Shown: positions 51,422 through 60,708 of the stretch, one piece after another
How the letters are laid out: each line of letters begins with the position of its first letter
How positions within the stretch are numbered: the first letter of the stretch is position 1
Assembly (NCBI RefSeq): GCF_002514735.1
Contig: NZ_KZ300477.1
Location: 63,879-127,878 of the forward strand
Length of the DNA stretch: 64,000 bases
Source of the DNA: Sediminicola luteus
GTDB lineage: Bacteria; Bacteroidota; Bacteroidia; Flavobacteriales; Flavobacteriaceae
Reading direction: 5' to 3'
The notes under the pieces: generated by a model
Told to the model about the DNA's origin: nothing
Databases searched by the model: none
The model's input: the letters and a program-made list of their open reading frames with translations, nothing else
Made by a program: the position numbers and the translations under genes

Positions 51422-52135
51422 CTACTTACCTTGAAACAGGTAGGTAATAGTACCGATTTGGGAGGCTTTGGTAGAGGACTGAAAGCTCGATTTAAAGGCA
51501 TAGGCCACCGCATTCTCGGTCAGGCAGCCGTTTAAGGAAGTGGAACTTTTTTCGTTAATACTCGCATCGATTACCCTTCCAGTGGCATCTACGGTAATGT
51601 TCACTACCACCTTGCCCCCAACTTGACAGGTATAAATGGGTACCGGCAAACGGGTATGGTACCGATCGACCAACGAATAGGAAATGGAAGTATTCTTGTT
51701 TACCGTATTCATGCGCTCTAGGGTCTCGGCGGTTTTTTCACCGTATTTTTCCTGGGCCTGCTGGCGCTTTTTCCGCATTTCAGCCAGTGAATTGGCAAAA
51801 CCATCGTCGGTCGCCTCGCCATTTTCCCCTTCAGCCTCCGTTTCTTGTTCGGCCATCAACTCTTCCAAGGTCTTTAAGGGCTCTGGATTACCCACCGAAG
51901 GTTTCATGGTTTGGTTATAGGCCAAATGGCTTTTAATCCGTTCGCTGGGTTGTAGTTCTTGTTGCGTTTCCGGTTCCGGTTCGGGCTCTTCGAAAAGTTC
52001 GGGATCCAAGGCCATTTCAATCACATATTCCTCAACCTCTTCGGCCCCAAGCCTAATATTATAGAGGCTCAGAACCACAATGGCCATACTGAACAGGGTA
52101 ATGAGTAATGAAAGCTGACTTCGGTTAAGTTCCAT
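51422..52135 (-). CDS. TonB-like periplasmic protein
   Basis: 237 aa. One N-terminal membrane helix (LSLLITLFSMAIVVLSLYNI), a Pro/Glu-rich segment EEPEPEPETQQELQ as in TonB spacers, a charged helical stretch (ANSLAEMRKKRQQAQEKYGE), and a C-terminal TonB-like fold (VGGKVVVNITVDATGRVIDA ... CLTENAVAYAFKSSF). It may energise one of the many outer-membrane receptors or be a TonB paralog with another job. About 190 nt downstream of truB on the same strand. Confidence 0.8.
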   Translation of the reverse strand: MELNRSQLSLLITLFSMAIVVLSLYNIRLGAEEVEEYVIEMALDPELFEEPEPEPETQQELQPSERIKSHLAYNQTMKPSVGNPEPLKTLEELMAEQETEAEGENGEATDDGFANSLAEMRKKRQQAQEKYGEKTAETLERMNTVNKNTSISYSLVDRYHTRLPVPIYTCQVGGKVVVNITVDATGRVIDASINEKSSTSLNGCLTENAVAYAFKSSFQSSTKASQIGTITYLFQGK

Positions 52136-52326
52136 ACGTTTTTCTATAACCCGTTTTTTTCAAAATTATTTCTCGAAAATCGAGATTAATTATCAAGTAT
52201 GGCTTGGGAAACCATATTTCAATAACACGATTCTAGCTAACAACCCTTGCAAGTAATCCATACCTCCGTGGACTTGATTACACTGACATTGAAGTGTAAA
52301 TTCCGCCATTGGGTCAATTTCCGTAG

Positions 52327-53028
52327 CTATCCATTATTTTTGAAAATCTCGGGCGACACACCCTTATCTACGTTATAACTGCCTATTTTGGTTCTCCGCA
52401 AGGCAGAAAGATGGGCACCACTACCCAAGGCTTTGCCAAAATCATATGCCAAAGACCGTATATAGGTCCCCTTACCGCAAACCACCCTAAAATACACTTT
52501 TGGCATCTCTATTCGGGTGATCTCAAAGGTATCTATACGCACTTGGCGGGTCTTTACCTCAACGGCCTTACCGGCCCGGGCGTATTCATACAAAGGTTTG
52601 CCATCTTTTTTTAGGGCCGAATACACGGGCGGCACCTGGGTAACATCGCCTAAAAAGGCTTGGGTAGCTTGGTGTATGGCCGCTTCGGTAATATGTTCGT
52701 TCGGAAAAGTAGCGTCTACTTCGGTTTCCAAATCATAGGAAGGTGTTGTGGCCCCGAGGGTAAAACTCCCCGTATATTCTTTGGTCTGGCCTTGAAGTTC
52801 GGGAATACGTTTGGTAAATTTTCCGGTACAGACCAACAAGAGTCCGCTTGCCAAGGGATCCAAGGTTCCGGCATGGCCCACCTTAATCTTTTTAAAGCCG
52901 AATTTTTTCTTGATATACCACTTTAAGGCATTAACGGCCTGGAAAGAGGTCCAATGCAAAGGTTTATCGAGCAGTAACAGCTGCCCTTCCTTAAAAGCCT
53001 CCCCATCTATCTCCAAAACGGAATCCAT
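52327..53028 (-). CDS. truB: tRNA pseudouridine(55) synthase
   Basis: Makes pseudouridine 55 in the T loop of tRNAs. 233 aa, short form without a long C-terminal PUA domain, usual for Bacteroidota. The catalytic block VGHAGTLDPLASGLLLVCTG holds the nucleophile Asp (about residue 57); KEYTGSFTLGATTPSYDLET, QVPPVYSALKKDGKPLYEYAR and VVCGKGTYIRSLAYDFGKAL are all family hallmarks. Follows uppP by 3 nt. Confidence 0.97.
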   Translation of the reverse strand: MDSVLEIDGEAFKEGQLLLLDKPLHWTSFQAVNALKWYIKKKFGFKKIKVGHAGTLDPLASGLLLVCTGKFTKRIPELQGQTKEYTGSFTLGATTPSYDLETEVDATFPNEHITEAAIHQATQAFLGDVTQVPPVYSALKKDGKPLYEYARAGKAVEVKTRQVRIDTFEITRIEMPKVYFRVVCGKGTYIRSLAYDFGKALGSGAHLSALRRTKIGSYNVDKGVSPEIFKNNG

Positions 53029-53031
53029 GCC

Positions 53032-53826
53032 CTATGCGAATAAAGAAATACCAATGGCCAAAAGGCCGACTACCAAACAGTATATCGAAAAATACGACAA
53101 TTTACTTTTACGAACCAACTGTATCATCCAGGTACAGGCCACCAATCCGGAAAGGAAAGCCGCTATAAAGCCAACGCCCATGGCCCCGGCATTAGAGACC
53201 TCTCCGCTCAATTCACCGCTCATGATATCTTTGGCGATCTTCCCAAATATAAGGGGTACCACCATAAGAAACGAAAAACGGGCCGCCCGCGATTTATCTA
53301 CCCCCAACAATACGGAAGTGGAAATGGTGGCCCCAGAGCGCGAAATGCCCGGTAACATGGCAATAGCCTGTGAAATTCCGATAATAAAAGCGTTACCATA
53401 GGAAACACTTTTTAGGGTGTCTTTGGCTTTATCGGCAAAGTAGAGTAGCGCCGCCGTAACGATCAGCATACCACCTACAAAAAGAATATTACCCCCGAAA
53501 AACGCCTCGAGTTGTTCTTCAAAAAAGAGTCCGACCAACACGGCCGGTACCATACTGACGATTATTTTCAGGGAAAAGGCGGTTTCTTCATTGTTCTTGA
53601 ATTGCAAAAGCCCTTTGATAATATCCCATACATCTTTACGGAAAACCACCAAGGTACTCAAGGCCGTGGCAAAATGGAGAACCACGGTAAACAATAGGCT
53701 TTCTTCGGGTAGGGAACCATCGCCCAAAAGGGCTTTGCCCAATTCTAAATGTCCGCTGGAGGAAACCGGAAGGAATTCGGTCAATCCTTGGATAATTCCC
53801 AGGATTATCGCATCTAATAAATCCAA
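53032..53826 (-). CDS. uppP: Undecaprenyl-diphosphatase
   Basis: Integral membrane phosphatase (UppP/BacA) that recycles undecaprenyl pyrophosphate in cell-wall synthesis. 264 aa, about eight helices. The two active-site blocks are ILGIIQGLTEFLPVSSSGHL (about 8-27) and AMLPGISRSGATISTSVLLG (about 155-175). It follows DUF3098 by 4 nt and precedes truB, the conserved Bacteroidota order. Confidence 0.97.
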   Translation of the reverse strand: MDLLDAIILGIIQGLTEFLPVSSSGHLELGKALLGDGSLPEESLLFTVVLHFATALSTLVVFRKDVWDIIKGLLQFKNNEETAFSLKIIVSMVPAVLVGLFFEEQLEAFFGGNILFVGGMLIVTAALLYFADKAKDTLKSVSYGNAFIIGISQAIAMLPGISRSGATISTSVLLGVDKSRAARFSFLMVVPLIFGKIAKDIMSGELSGEVSNAGAMGVGFIAAFLSGLVACTWMIQLVRKSKLSYFSIYCLVVGLLAIGISLFA

Positions 53827-53830
53827 AGGG

Positions 53831-54085
53831 TTATTTTTTGGAAGGGTTCAACAAAATGGCATATACCTCTATACCCAACCCGATCAACACCAAGGTAGGG
53901 GCCAAGCGGATACGTCTAAAATTATAGATCTCTGGATTAAAGACATTAGGGTCATCGGTACCCCCGCCACTCATAAGAATAAAACCAAGTACGATGCAGG
54001 CCAGCCCGATCGACATGAACAAATAGTTCTTTTTCTGGAAGATAAACTCCTTTTTTGGGCCTTCTTGTTGTTTTTTCTTGCTCAT
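53831..54085 (-). CDS. DUF3098 small membrane protein
   Basis: 84 aa, two transmembrane helices (LFMSIGLACIVLGFILMSGG, RLAPTLVLIGLGIEVYAILL) with the connecting loop DDPNVFNPEIYNFRRI typical of the family. Function unknown. In most Bacteroidota, as I recall it, it stands between ftsX and uppP in one operon; here ftsX is on the other strand, separated by about 970 nt of repeats. Confidence 0.9.
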   Translation of the reverse strand: MSKKKQQEGPKKEFIFQKKNYLFMSIGLACIVLGFILMSGGGTDDPNVFNPEIYNFRRIRLAPTLVLIGLGIEVYAILLNPSKK

Positions 54086-54129
54086 ACCCCAAAAGTAAAC
54101 TTTTCTTGGGAAATAGGGTATTAAGGGGA

Positions 54130-54905
54130 AGATCTCTCGAAGTACGAAGTTCGAAGTGGGAGGTACGAAGTGAAAGTTTGCGACTATTTTTAAACCCTTC
54201 AGACCCTACCAAGTACAAAGTACGAAGTAAGTAGTACCAAATTTATATCCGACTTTCGACTCCATCGTGAACCATAAACCCCTTAGAAAATTAGATAGGG
54301 TTTGAAAGACACCCCCTCAATCCCCCTCAAGGGGGAGGCTAAACCCGTTAGTTATTGACTCAAAAGTCTTGTAGTATTCATTTCAGCTAGTAAAACAACT
54401 CACATCAGATAATCCATTTCTAATTAATCATATCAGGTTACTGTCAAAAATTTCCCCCTTCGGAGGGGGACCAAGGGGGTGGTAAGCCACAACCCCTTCA
54501 GCCTGACACTAATTCACACGAACAGTGAGGTTATTCCGCAGAGTTTCACAGAGTAGGCACAGAGTTTCACAGAGGTTTTCTTTAAAGATTCAACAAACTC
54601 CTTTAGGCAATTTTCAAATTAGAACATTTTCAAATTGACGCATTGTACACTGGTACATTGATACATGGTTACATTGCCGCAGGCCTGACACGAATTTCAC
54701 AAATTCACACGAATAGTTATGTTGTTCCGCAGAGTTTCACAGAGTAGACACAGAGTTTCACAAAGACTTTCATTAACCGATTCCACGATTAAGTTAACCC
54801 AGTTATGATATTTTCAAATTAATACATTTTCAAATTGGTACATTGATTCAACAACTTCCAACTTATAGCCCTCACCCCAGCCCTCTCCCGCAGGAGAGGG
54901 AGTCG
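54130..54905 (+). repeat. Mosaic of short intergenic repeat modules, locus 1
   Basis: Non-coding. Modules in order: A (GTACGAAGT-type words, 54139-54175 and 54209-54235); B (CCCCCTCAATCCCCCTCAAG hairpin then GTTAGTTATTGACTC, 54308-54380); a CCCCCTTCGGAGGGGG hairpin (near 54453); D (CTGACAC...TTCACACGAA, 54502); E (CAGAGTTTCACAGAGTAG words, 54537-54576); G (TTTTCAAATT and GTACACTGGTACATTG words, 54610-54678); D again (54684); E again (54727-54766); F (TTAACCGATTCCACGATTAA); G again; H (CCCTCACCCCAGCCCTCTCC hairpin, 54870-54902). The same modules recur at two other loci in the same sense. Confidence 0.85.
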
Positions 54906-55052
54906 TTCATTATTTGTCTACATTTTTAGCCTTTTCAAGTTTGGTTTCAACACTAAAAAACCGCGCACTTCCCATCTTCCTTAATGGCTGGCGGAACCAT
55001 CTATTTGGCTATTGCCTACGGTCTGCTTACATTTACGTACAAATCAAAACCA

Positions 55053-55934
55053 ATGGCCCAAAATTTTGAACAACGTTACCAAAAACGCAAACTGATTTCG
55101 TCCTACTTTTCGGTGGTACTCAGTATTGCCTTGGTACTTTTTTTATTGGGGGCCTTGGGCTTATTGGTCTTGAACACCAAAAAACTGGCCGACCATTTTA
55201 AAGAGCAAATCGCCGTGACCATTTTCTTAAAGGATAATGCCAAGCCTTTGGAAGTTGAACAACTACAAAAGAGTTTGGCCATGGCCGAATACACCAAAGC
55301 GGCCGTATATGTTTCTAAGGAAGAAGCCGCTGAGCGTCACCGGGCCGAGATCGGGGAAGATTTTATGGAGTTCTTGGGGTACAACCCCCTAAAAAATTCC
55401 ATTGACGTTACCCTAAAGGCCGATTTTGTCTCTACCCAACAAATCCAAGAGATTGCACAAAATATCGGAAGCAAGGATTATGTGGCCGAGGTGAGCTACG
55501 ACGAACCCTTGATCTCCCTTTTAAACCGCAACATCCAAAAAATAAGCTGGTGGATCTTATTGGCCTCGGCCGTATTTACCCTAATCGCGGTCTTATTGAT
55601 TAATAGTTCGATCCGTTTGTCTATCTACTCCAAACGTTTTATTATCAAAACCATGCAAATGGTGGGGGCTACCAAAAGTTTTATCCGCCGCCCATTTATA
55701 CTGACGAACCTGAAACTCGGACTCATTGGTGCCTTGGTCGCCTTGGTGGTCTTAGGGGTATTGTTGTATTACGTAAACGAGGCCTTCCCGGAATTGGGTG
55801 TTTTTGCCGACCCCATTCAATTGACCGCCTTGTTCTTGGGCGTGTTCGTTTTGGGCTTAGGTATAGCCATGATCAGTACTTTTTTCGCTGCTCAACGTTT
55901 TTTAAACCTGCGTACCGACGAGTTGTATTATTAG
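55053..55934 (+). CDS. ftsX: Cell division protein FtsX
   Basis: Membrane subunit of the FtsEX complex that activates cell-wall hydrolases at the septum. 293 aa from MAQNFEQRYQKRKLISSYFS; an ATG 23 codons upstream would add an unrelated hydrophobic stretch. First helix VVLSIALVLFLLGALGLLVL, an extracytoplasmic domain (EQIAVTIFLKDNAKPLEVEQ ... YNPLKNSIDV), then three more helices with IRLSIYSKRFIIKTMQMVGA (the conserved FtsX block). Flanked on both sides by mosaic repeats and inverted relative to DUF3098-uppP-truB, with which it normally forms one operon. Confidence 0.95.
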   Translation: MAQNFEQRYQKRKLISSYFSVVLSIALVLFLLGALGLLVLNTKKLADHFKEQIAVTIFLKDNAKPLEVEQLQKSLAMAEYTKAAVYVSKEEAAERHRAEIGEDFMEFLGYNPLKNSIDVTLKADFVSTQQIQEIAQNIGSKDYVAEVSYDEPLISLLNRNIQKISWWILLASAVFTLIAVLLINSSIRLSIYSKRFIIKTMQMVGATKSFIRRPFILTNLKLGLIGALVALVVLGVLLYYVNEAFPELGVFADPIQLTALFLGVFVLGLGIAMISTFFAAQRFLNLRTDELYY

Positions 55935-56011
55935 ATTGTAGTTTTTTTTACACCGGAAACTTACAGCGTACAACCCAATTTGTTGTCTACAAAAATCCGA
56001 TTGGATTTGAA

Positions 56012-56740
56012 GGACACCCCCTCAATCCCCCTCAAAGGGGGAAGTTAAACCTGTTAGTTTTTTACTCAAAAGTCTTGTGGTAATCATTTTTGCTTGCCAA
56101 AAAATCGTCATTCCGAACGAGGAACGAGGAGGAATCCCAAAATTTTGGGGTGTAATTGCAGACCATGAACCTTTCCAAGTACAAAGTACGAAGTGGGAGG
56201 TACGAAGTATAAATTCAAGAATATTCATAAACCCTTTAAACCATGAACCATTAACTCTTCAAACCCTCAATCTGACACGAATTTCACGAATTCACACGAA
56301 GAATTATGTTGTTCCACAGTGTTTCTCAGAGTAGACACAGAGACTTTCATTAACCGATTACACGATTCAGTTAACCCAATTATGATATTTTCAAATCAAC
56401 ACATTTTCAAATTGACCCATTGGTACACTGGTATATTAATTCATCGTTACATTACCTCAGCTTGACACGAATTTCACGAATTGGCACGAATAGTCCAGTT
56501 GTTCCACAGAGTTTCGCAGAGTAGACACAGAGTTTCAAAGAGGTTTTCATTAACCGATTCAACGATTCAGTTAACCCAGTTAAGATATTTTCAAATTAAC
56601 ACATTTTCAAATTGGCCAATTGTACATTGGTACACTGGTATATTGTACATTGATTCGTAGTTCCAACTTTACGGCCCTCACCCCAACCCGCTCCTCCCGC
56701 CATTCCGCGGGACAGGCGCAGGAGAGGGAGCTGTTCATAA
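56012..56740 (+). repeat. Mosaic of short intergenic repeat modules, locus 2
   Basis: Same module set and strand sense as locus 1. B (56012-56087); C (TCATTCCGAACGAGGAACGA through TGTAATTGCAGACC, 56107-56164); A (56176-56209); ACCATGAACCATTAACTC words (56240); D (56272); E (56312-56344); F (56346); G (56386-56456); D (56462); E (56502-56540); F; G (56586-56665); H with an inserted GC hairpin CCCGCCATTCCGCGGG (56674-56733) shared with 38783-38826. The open frame at 56620-56964 lies across this repeat and the next gene and is not credible. Confidence 0.85.
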
Positions 56741-56836
56741 TTTCGTTCCACTTTAATCTTTCAAATTTCCATTCGACAAGAAACGATTATATCATTCTAA
56801 AATTAACCTCGTACCTCCAACTTCGTACTTCCAAAA

Positions 56837-58798
56837 TTACCTTGGCTTATAAAAATATCCATCCTCTGCGCCTAACAACAATTGCAATTGACCTTGATCG
56901 GTGGTTAGTATGGTGGGGCTGGTGGTATGTCCGGCCAGTTTGTTGGTGGCCAGGGCCCCTTTAAAGGTAAAATAGCTACGCTCGCCTTGGGTTTTTACAT
57001 TTTCGAACCATACGGCATTGGTACCGTTTACGATAATATCGATATCGCCGTCCGCATCCCAATCGGCCAAGGCCAGTTTTCTTCGGCCACTTTTACCGAA
57101 CTCCCCATTATTGAGGCGTAAGGGCCCGGTAGTACTATCTACAACCTTGTTCTTGCGGTCAAAAACACTGGCGTCTTGGCCATAAAAAATACGTTTTGGG
57201 GGTTTTAGCCACAGCCCATCCTCTTTTTCAAAACGTTCGTAATAGGCCAAATACCCTTCGTGATCCAACATGATCAGGTCCATATGTCCGTCGCGGTTCC
57301 AGTCAAAGGCCATAGGGGTAGTGCGCCATTGGGTAGCCAGACTTTGGGGTTGCGGATCCCACCAGTTCCAATGCGGTTTGGGTGGGCTGCTGGGCCAAGC
57401 TACCGTAAGCGGGGCCGCTGCGGCCAGTTTGGGGGAGCCGGCACTGCCTATATTTTTATACCAAAGCACGCGACCCCAAATCGAATTGACGATGATGTCG
57501 TGTAGGCCATCACCATCCCAATCGGCTACCGAAAGGGTGGTATAGCCCCATTTGGCCTCACAGGGCCCTTGTATAGAACCGTTGTAACCCGCCTGTAGCC
57601 GAATGGTCTCCCCGGCGGCCTCCAAATACACTGGGGCGGCCCATTTAGGAGTAGCGCCATCTTCGAGCTTTTCGATAAACCCGATATAACCGGCCGAATT
57701 GCCACAGATCAGGTCTTGGTCGCCATCTTGGTCCCAGTCAACAGCGACAGGGGTGGCCAAAGCGCCGAATTTCACATCTTGTGCCCGTTGCTTAAAATAA
57801 CGGGGCGCCTTGAATACGGGCATATGGTCGGTCACCTTTCCGGTATTCTCTACCCATGCCACCCGACCATCTTCATCGCCTACTACCAGATCTATATCGC
57901 CATCGCGGTCCCAGTCTATGGCCGTGGGTAAGATCATTTCCAGATCCATTTTCAAAATACCCGACTCATTTTCCAAAAACCGTTGGGGGGCGAATTTAGG
58001 ATTTTCACGGGTACCTATATTTTCAAACCAACTGAACCTATCGAGAAACTCGCCACAGATCAGATCTAGATCCCCATCTTGGTCAAAATCGGCCATATTG
58101 GGCGAGGGGGCACCATAGACATCTATGGGGGCATCGCCGGCTTGTATTTGACCTTTTAACGCATAGCCATTGGGGGTATTCTCAATAAGATACACATACC
58201 CATGTAGGGGCCCGTTGGTCCACTCGCCAGCGGCGTTAAAGGCATTGTCCCAACCATAGTCTTCCCCATCTTGTATACCCACCAAGATATCGAGGTCCCC
58301 ATCGTTTTCGTAGTCTACGTATTTCCATTGGTTAAAGCGGATCTTGTTGTGCAGTCCGGCAAAGGTATCGCCCGGGAAAAGGGTTTTGGGGTTTTCGGTA
58401 AACTTTTGGGTAAAGTTTGTCAATTCTTCCCCCGGCCGCAGAAAACGCGCTTTTCCGTTGATCTGTGATACTTGAAGATGCCGAATGGGATCGGCCACTC
58501 GAACCGGTGGTTCAAAGACCGGAAAAGCCGTGCCGTTTTTGTTCTCAAAAAAATAGATACCGTTAAAAGGTACGTCTTTACAAGATACCAGCAGATCATA
58601 ATCGCCATCTTGGTCGTAGTCTACCGGTAATGGATTGGCCCAAAGCCCCACTCCCAAATCTACGGTAAGCCCAGGATGATTATAGGGCATACGCACCAAA
58701 TCGGCCAAAGATGCTGACCCGGTCGGACCCAATTTTTTTTCTGTTTTACAGCCCAAAAGCAGGCCCAGTAGGCAAAGCCCCCAATGCAAACGTCCCAT
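56837..58798 (-). CDS. FG-GAP/VCBS repeat lipoprotein (beta-propeller)
   Basis: 653 aa, lipoprotein signal MGRLHWGLCLLGLLLGCKTE (Cys17). At least eight Ca2+-binding loops of the type DxDxDGDxDL are spread along it: DYDQDGDYDLLVS, DYENDGDLDILVG, DFDQDGDLDLICG, DWDRDGDIDLVVG, DWDQDGDQDLICG, DWDGDGLHDIIVN, DWNRDGHMDLIML and DWDADGDIDIIVNG, each followed by W-F/Y-x-E-N-x-G-type strands. This builds a seven- or eight-bladed integrin-like propeller. Probably surface-exposed; it may bind or act on a polysaccharide. No catalytic domain or T9SS tail is seen. Stands alone. Confidence 0.9.
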   Translation of the reverse strand: MGRLHWGLCLLGLLLGCKTEKKLGPTGSASLADLVRMPYNHPGLTVDLGVGLWANPLPVDYDQDGDYDLLVSCKDVPFNGIYFFENKNGTAFPVFEPPVRVADPIRHLQVSQINGKARFLRPGEELTNFTQKFTENPKTLFPGDTFAGLHNKIRFNQWKYVDYENDGDLDILVGIQDGEDYGWDNAFNAAGEWTNGPLHGYVYLIENTPNGYALKGQIQAGDAPIDVYGAPSPNMADFDQDGDLDLICGEFLDRFSWFENIGTRENPKFAPQRFLENESGILKMDLEMILPTAIDWDRDGDIDLVVGDEDGRVAWVENTGKVTDHMPVFKAPRYFKQRAQDVKFGALATPVAVDWDQDGDQDLICGNSAGYIGFIEKLEDGATPKWAAPVYLEAAGETIRLQAGYNGSIQGPCEAKWGYTTLSVADWDGDGLHDIIVNSIWGRVLWYKNIGSAGSPKLAAAAPLTVAWPSSPPKPHWNWWDPQPQSLATQWRTTPMAFDWNRDGHMDLIMLDHEGYLAYYERFEKEDGLWLKPPKRIFYGQDASVFDRKNKVVDSTTGPLRLNNGEFGKSGRRKLALADWDADGDIDIIVNGTNAVWFENVKTQGERSYFTFKGALATNKLAGHTTSPTILTTDQGQLQLLLGAEDGYFYKPR

Positions 58799-58972
58799 AC
58801 GATCTTTATTTAAGGTAACGCCTAAAGATACGGCAGGCCAAGCTTGGATATTTCAAACTTGTTGATGGGAATAGATGGGAAATTGATCGGATGACATGGC
58901 CATGAGGTTGGCCTTAGTCGAAGGTTGGCGTTATGACAAGGGAATCAAAATTATTTTGGTGGAATCTAGCAA

Positions 58973-59000
58973 GGCATGAGACGGGTGCCTCTTGCCAACG
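58973..59000 (+). repeat. REP element, diverged copy
   Basis: GGCATGAGACGGGTGCCTCT followed by TGCCAACG; 23 of 28 positions match the two copies flanking the RAYT gene. It lies just after the 3' end of the truncated propeller gene, in the same sense as the right-hand copy. Stem positions vary but the hairpin is kept. Confidence 0.75.
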
Positions 59001-59006
59001 GCATAT

Positions 59007-59855
59007 TTATAGTTCGTAAACATGCAATGTCTTTCCAAAATCCAACACAAACAACTTACCATTATGCCAATGTAGGTGGTCTGTACCCATCGGGATCATC
59101 TCATCAAGTTTGAGCATTTCTAGGAAATTCAAGTCTTGTCTGTCGTAGATAGCGACCATTCCAGGTTTGCCAGAAGCCATTGCAAAAATGTACTCGTCAT
59201 AAACTTTGTGCGCTCCAGTTGGTCTAAAGCCGTAAGTATCTATTAAATCCTGCATGCTTTCCTCTCTCAGTATCTCTCCGGTATTGGCATCTAGCTCCTT
59301 GATAGTGTAATCCGCTATGCAGTAAATCTTGTCTTCAAAAATAGCTGTCTTGCCTACACGATCTTGCTTCCATTTTAATGTACCAATGGAGATATCGAAG
59401 GCTAGGAGTTGGCCATTGGAAAGGGGGGCATACATAACGTGTCCCTTACTAAAAATTGCATCTTCAAGATTCGCATCAACTACAAAATCTTTTGGCACAT
59501 TATAGGTTCTTACTTCTTCTTTCATAGACAATGAAAATAAGGTAACTTCATCACCAAGTCTTTTGAATAAGAATTCTCCTTTTAAACCCCCTGATTTCTT
59601 AAAATAAAAACCAAGATCCACACCTACTGACTGCTTCGGCTGTATGTAATGAAAAGATCTAGATTGTCTACTTGCTACTGCAAAACCATCTTCAAACTCA
59701 AAAGCACTTAAAATGCCGTATTCCCCCGCTGGCGCGAGGCTCCCGTCTCGTGCCGAAACAAACCCAGCAAGGCAAATATCAAACCAGGGTATACTCCTGA
59801 ACTTGGGTTGCATTCGTCGTATCAATTTACGACATTCGACCAAAACTGAAACCAA
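59007..59855 (-). pseudogene. Propeller-type protein gene, 5' end replaced by a RAYT-REP insertion
   Basis: The open frame encodes up to 282 aa, but the first about 40 codons are not native: the segment ARDGSLAPAGEYG is the translation of the REP copy at 59727-59754, and the very start lies inside the end of the transposase gene. From about GILSAFEFEDGFAVASRQSR onward it reads as a PQQ-like/WD-like beta-propeller (LLAFDISIGTLKWKQDRVGK, IYCIADYTIKELDANTGEIL, AIYDRQDLNFLEMLKLDEMI). Original start and any signal peptide are missing. It may be a 5'-truncated remnant; an internal start is possible but none is obvious. More AT-rich than neighbours. Function unknown. Confidence 0.65.
59727..59754 (-). 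repeat. REP element, left copy
   Basis: 28 nt, exact reverse complement of 60449-60476. The unit begins GGCACGAGACGGGAGCCTCG and can fold with GGCACGAG pairing to CTCGCGCC (one mismatch), loop ACGGGAGC. Confidence 0.9.
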
Positions 59856-60375
59856 TATCGTCTATGGCCATTATGGTATGGTCGTCTGCATAGTTTCGGG
59901 CACTACTATATTTCCAATGTGTTGGATCCGTTACAAAACCCTGTTTTACCGGATTGTTATGGATATAATCCAACTTTTGTTTGATTACGGCCGTACTCCA
60001 TAATTCGATGGGTTTATTATGGTGCTGCCAAAACTGATGACCGGTTTTGGTCTTGAATATCTCCAATAAAAACCCTTTCCTACTTTCTTGTACGTTTTCT
60101 TTGATGGCCTCCACAATATTTCTAGAAGTAAAACTCTTAAAATCCCTGATCAAGCCCGAGGGATCATTACTGGCCGAACGAAACATCAAATGAACATGAT
60201 TGGTCATAAAACAATACGCATATAGCTCCATACCTTTATTTGCCCTACAATATGAAACGCTCTCTGCCAATATTTCAAAATAGACTTGTCGGGTAAATAC
60301 ATCTACCCAAGATACCGTGGCAAAAGAAACGAAATACAAGCCCGAAGGATTATTGAATTTGTACTTTCTACTCAT
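59827..60375 (-). CDS. REP-associated tyrosine transposase (RAYT, Y1_Tnp/IS200-like)
   Basis: 182 aa single-strand nuclease of the Y1_Tnp family that mobilises REP elements. The HUH motif is in NHVHLMF (H-V-H, about 60-65), preceded by YAYCFMTNHVHLMFRSAS. The catalytic Tyr is likely in IHNNPVKQGFVTDPTHWKYSS (about 145-165). GLYFVSFATVSWVDVFTRQV at the start is the usual RAYT opening. It sits between two inverted REP copies at 59727-59754 and 60449-60476 and has truncated the neighbouring propeller gene. No transposition target duplication is expected for HUH elements. Confidence 0.92.
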   Translation of the reverse strand: MSRKYKFNNPSGLYFVSFATVSWVDVFTRQVYFEILAESVSYCRANKGMELYAYCFMTNHVHLMFRSASNDPSGLIRDFKSFTSRNIVEAIKENVQESRKGFLLEIFKTKTGHQFWQHHNKPIELWSTAVIKQKLDYIHNNPVKQGFVTDPTHWKYSSARNYADDHTIMAIDDIGFSFGRMS

Positions 60376-60448
60376 TTCTATAAGTTACGGAAATAATGGC
60401 TAGTAACAGGACTCACGAGTTCTTGCTGTCGTTAATACGATTAGAATG

Positions 60449-60476
60449 GCACGAGACGGGAGCCTCGCGCCAGCGA
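60449..60476 (+). repeat. REP element, right copy
   Basis: 28 nt, perfectly inverted relative to the left copy, 73 nt upstream of the RAYT start codon. The right boundary of the mobile unit should be near it. The stretch from here to 60708 has no credible gene. Confidence 0.9.
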
Positions 60477-60708
60477 GGGGATTTTATTCAAGTCAAAGCT
60501 CTGTTCCTGCTAAACAGAACAAACAATAACGAACAAAAAAACAAGGTAAAAATGTTTCAATATGTAGTCACTTTCCTTCGAAATTAATGTTAACGTTGTA
60601 ATTGACCAGAATATTGGTCGAAACGGGCTATTTTTCGCTCCAATTTCAGTATTCTTCTAAGCCTCTTTTGTTTTTATTCTATAGGTTATTGATAAAATGG
60701 AAAACCCG

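Noticed and set aside
56620-56964. 114-codon open frame near 56.6 kb
   Set aside because: Begins in repeat modules and ends inside the FG-GAP gene on the other strand.
60396-60587. Open frame on the plus strand right of the RAYT gene
   Set aside because: It runs through the REP copy and AT-rich sequence, shows no family resemblance and has no promoter-like box.
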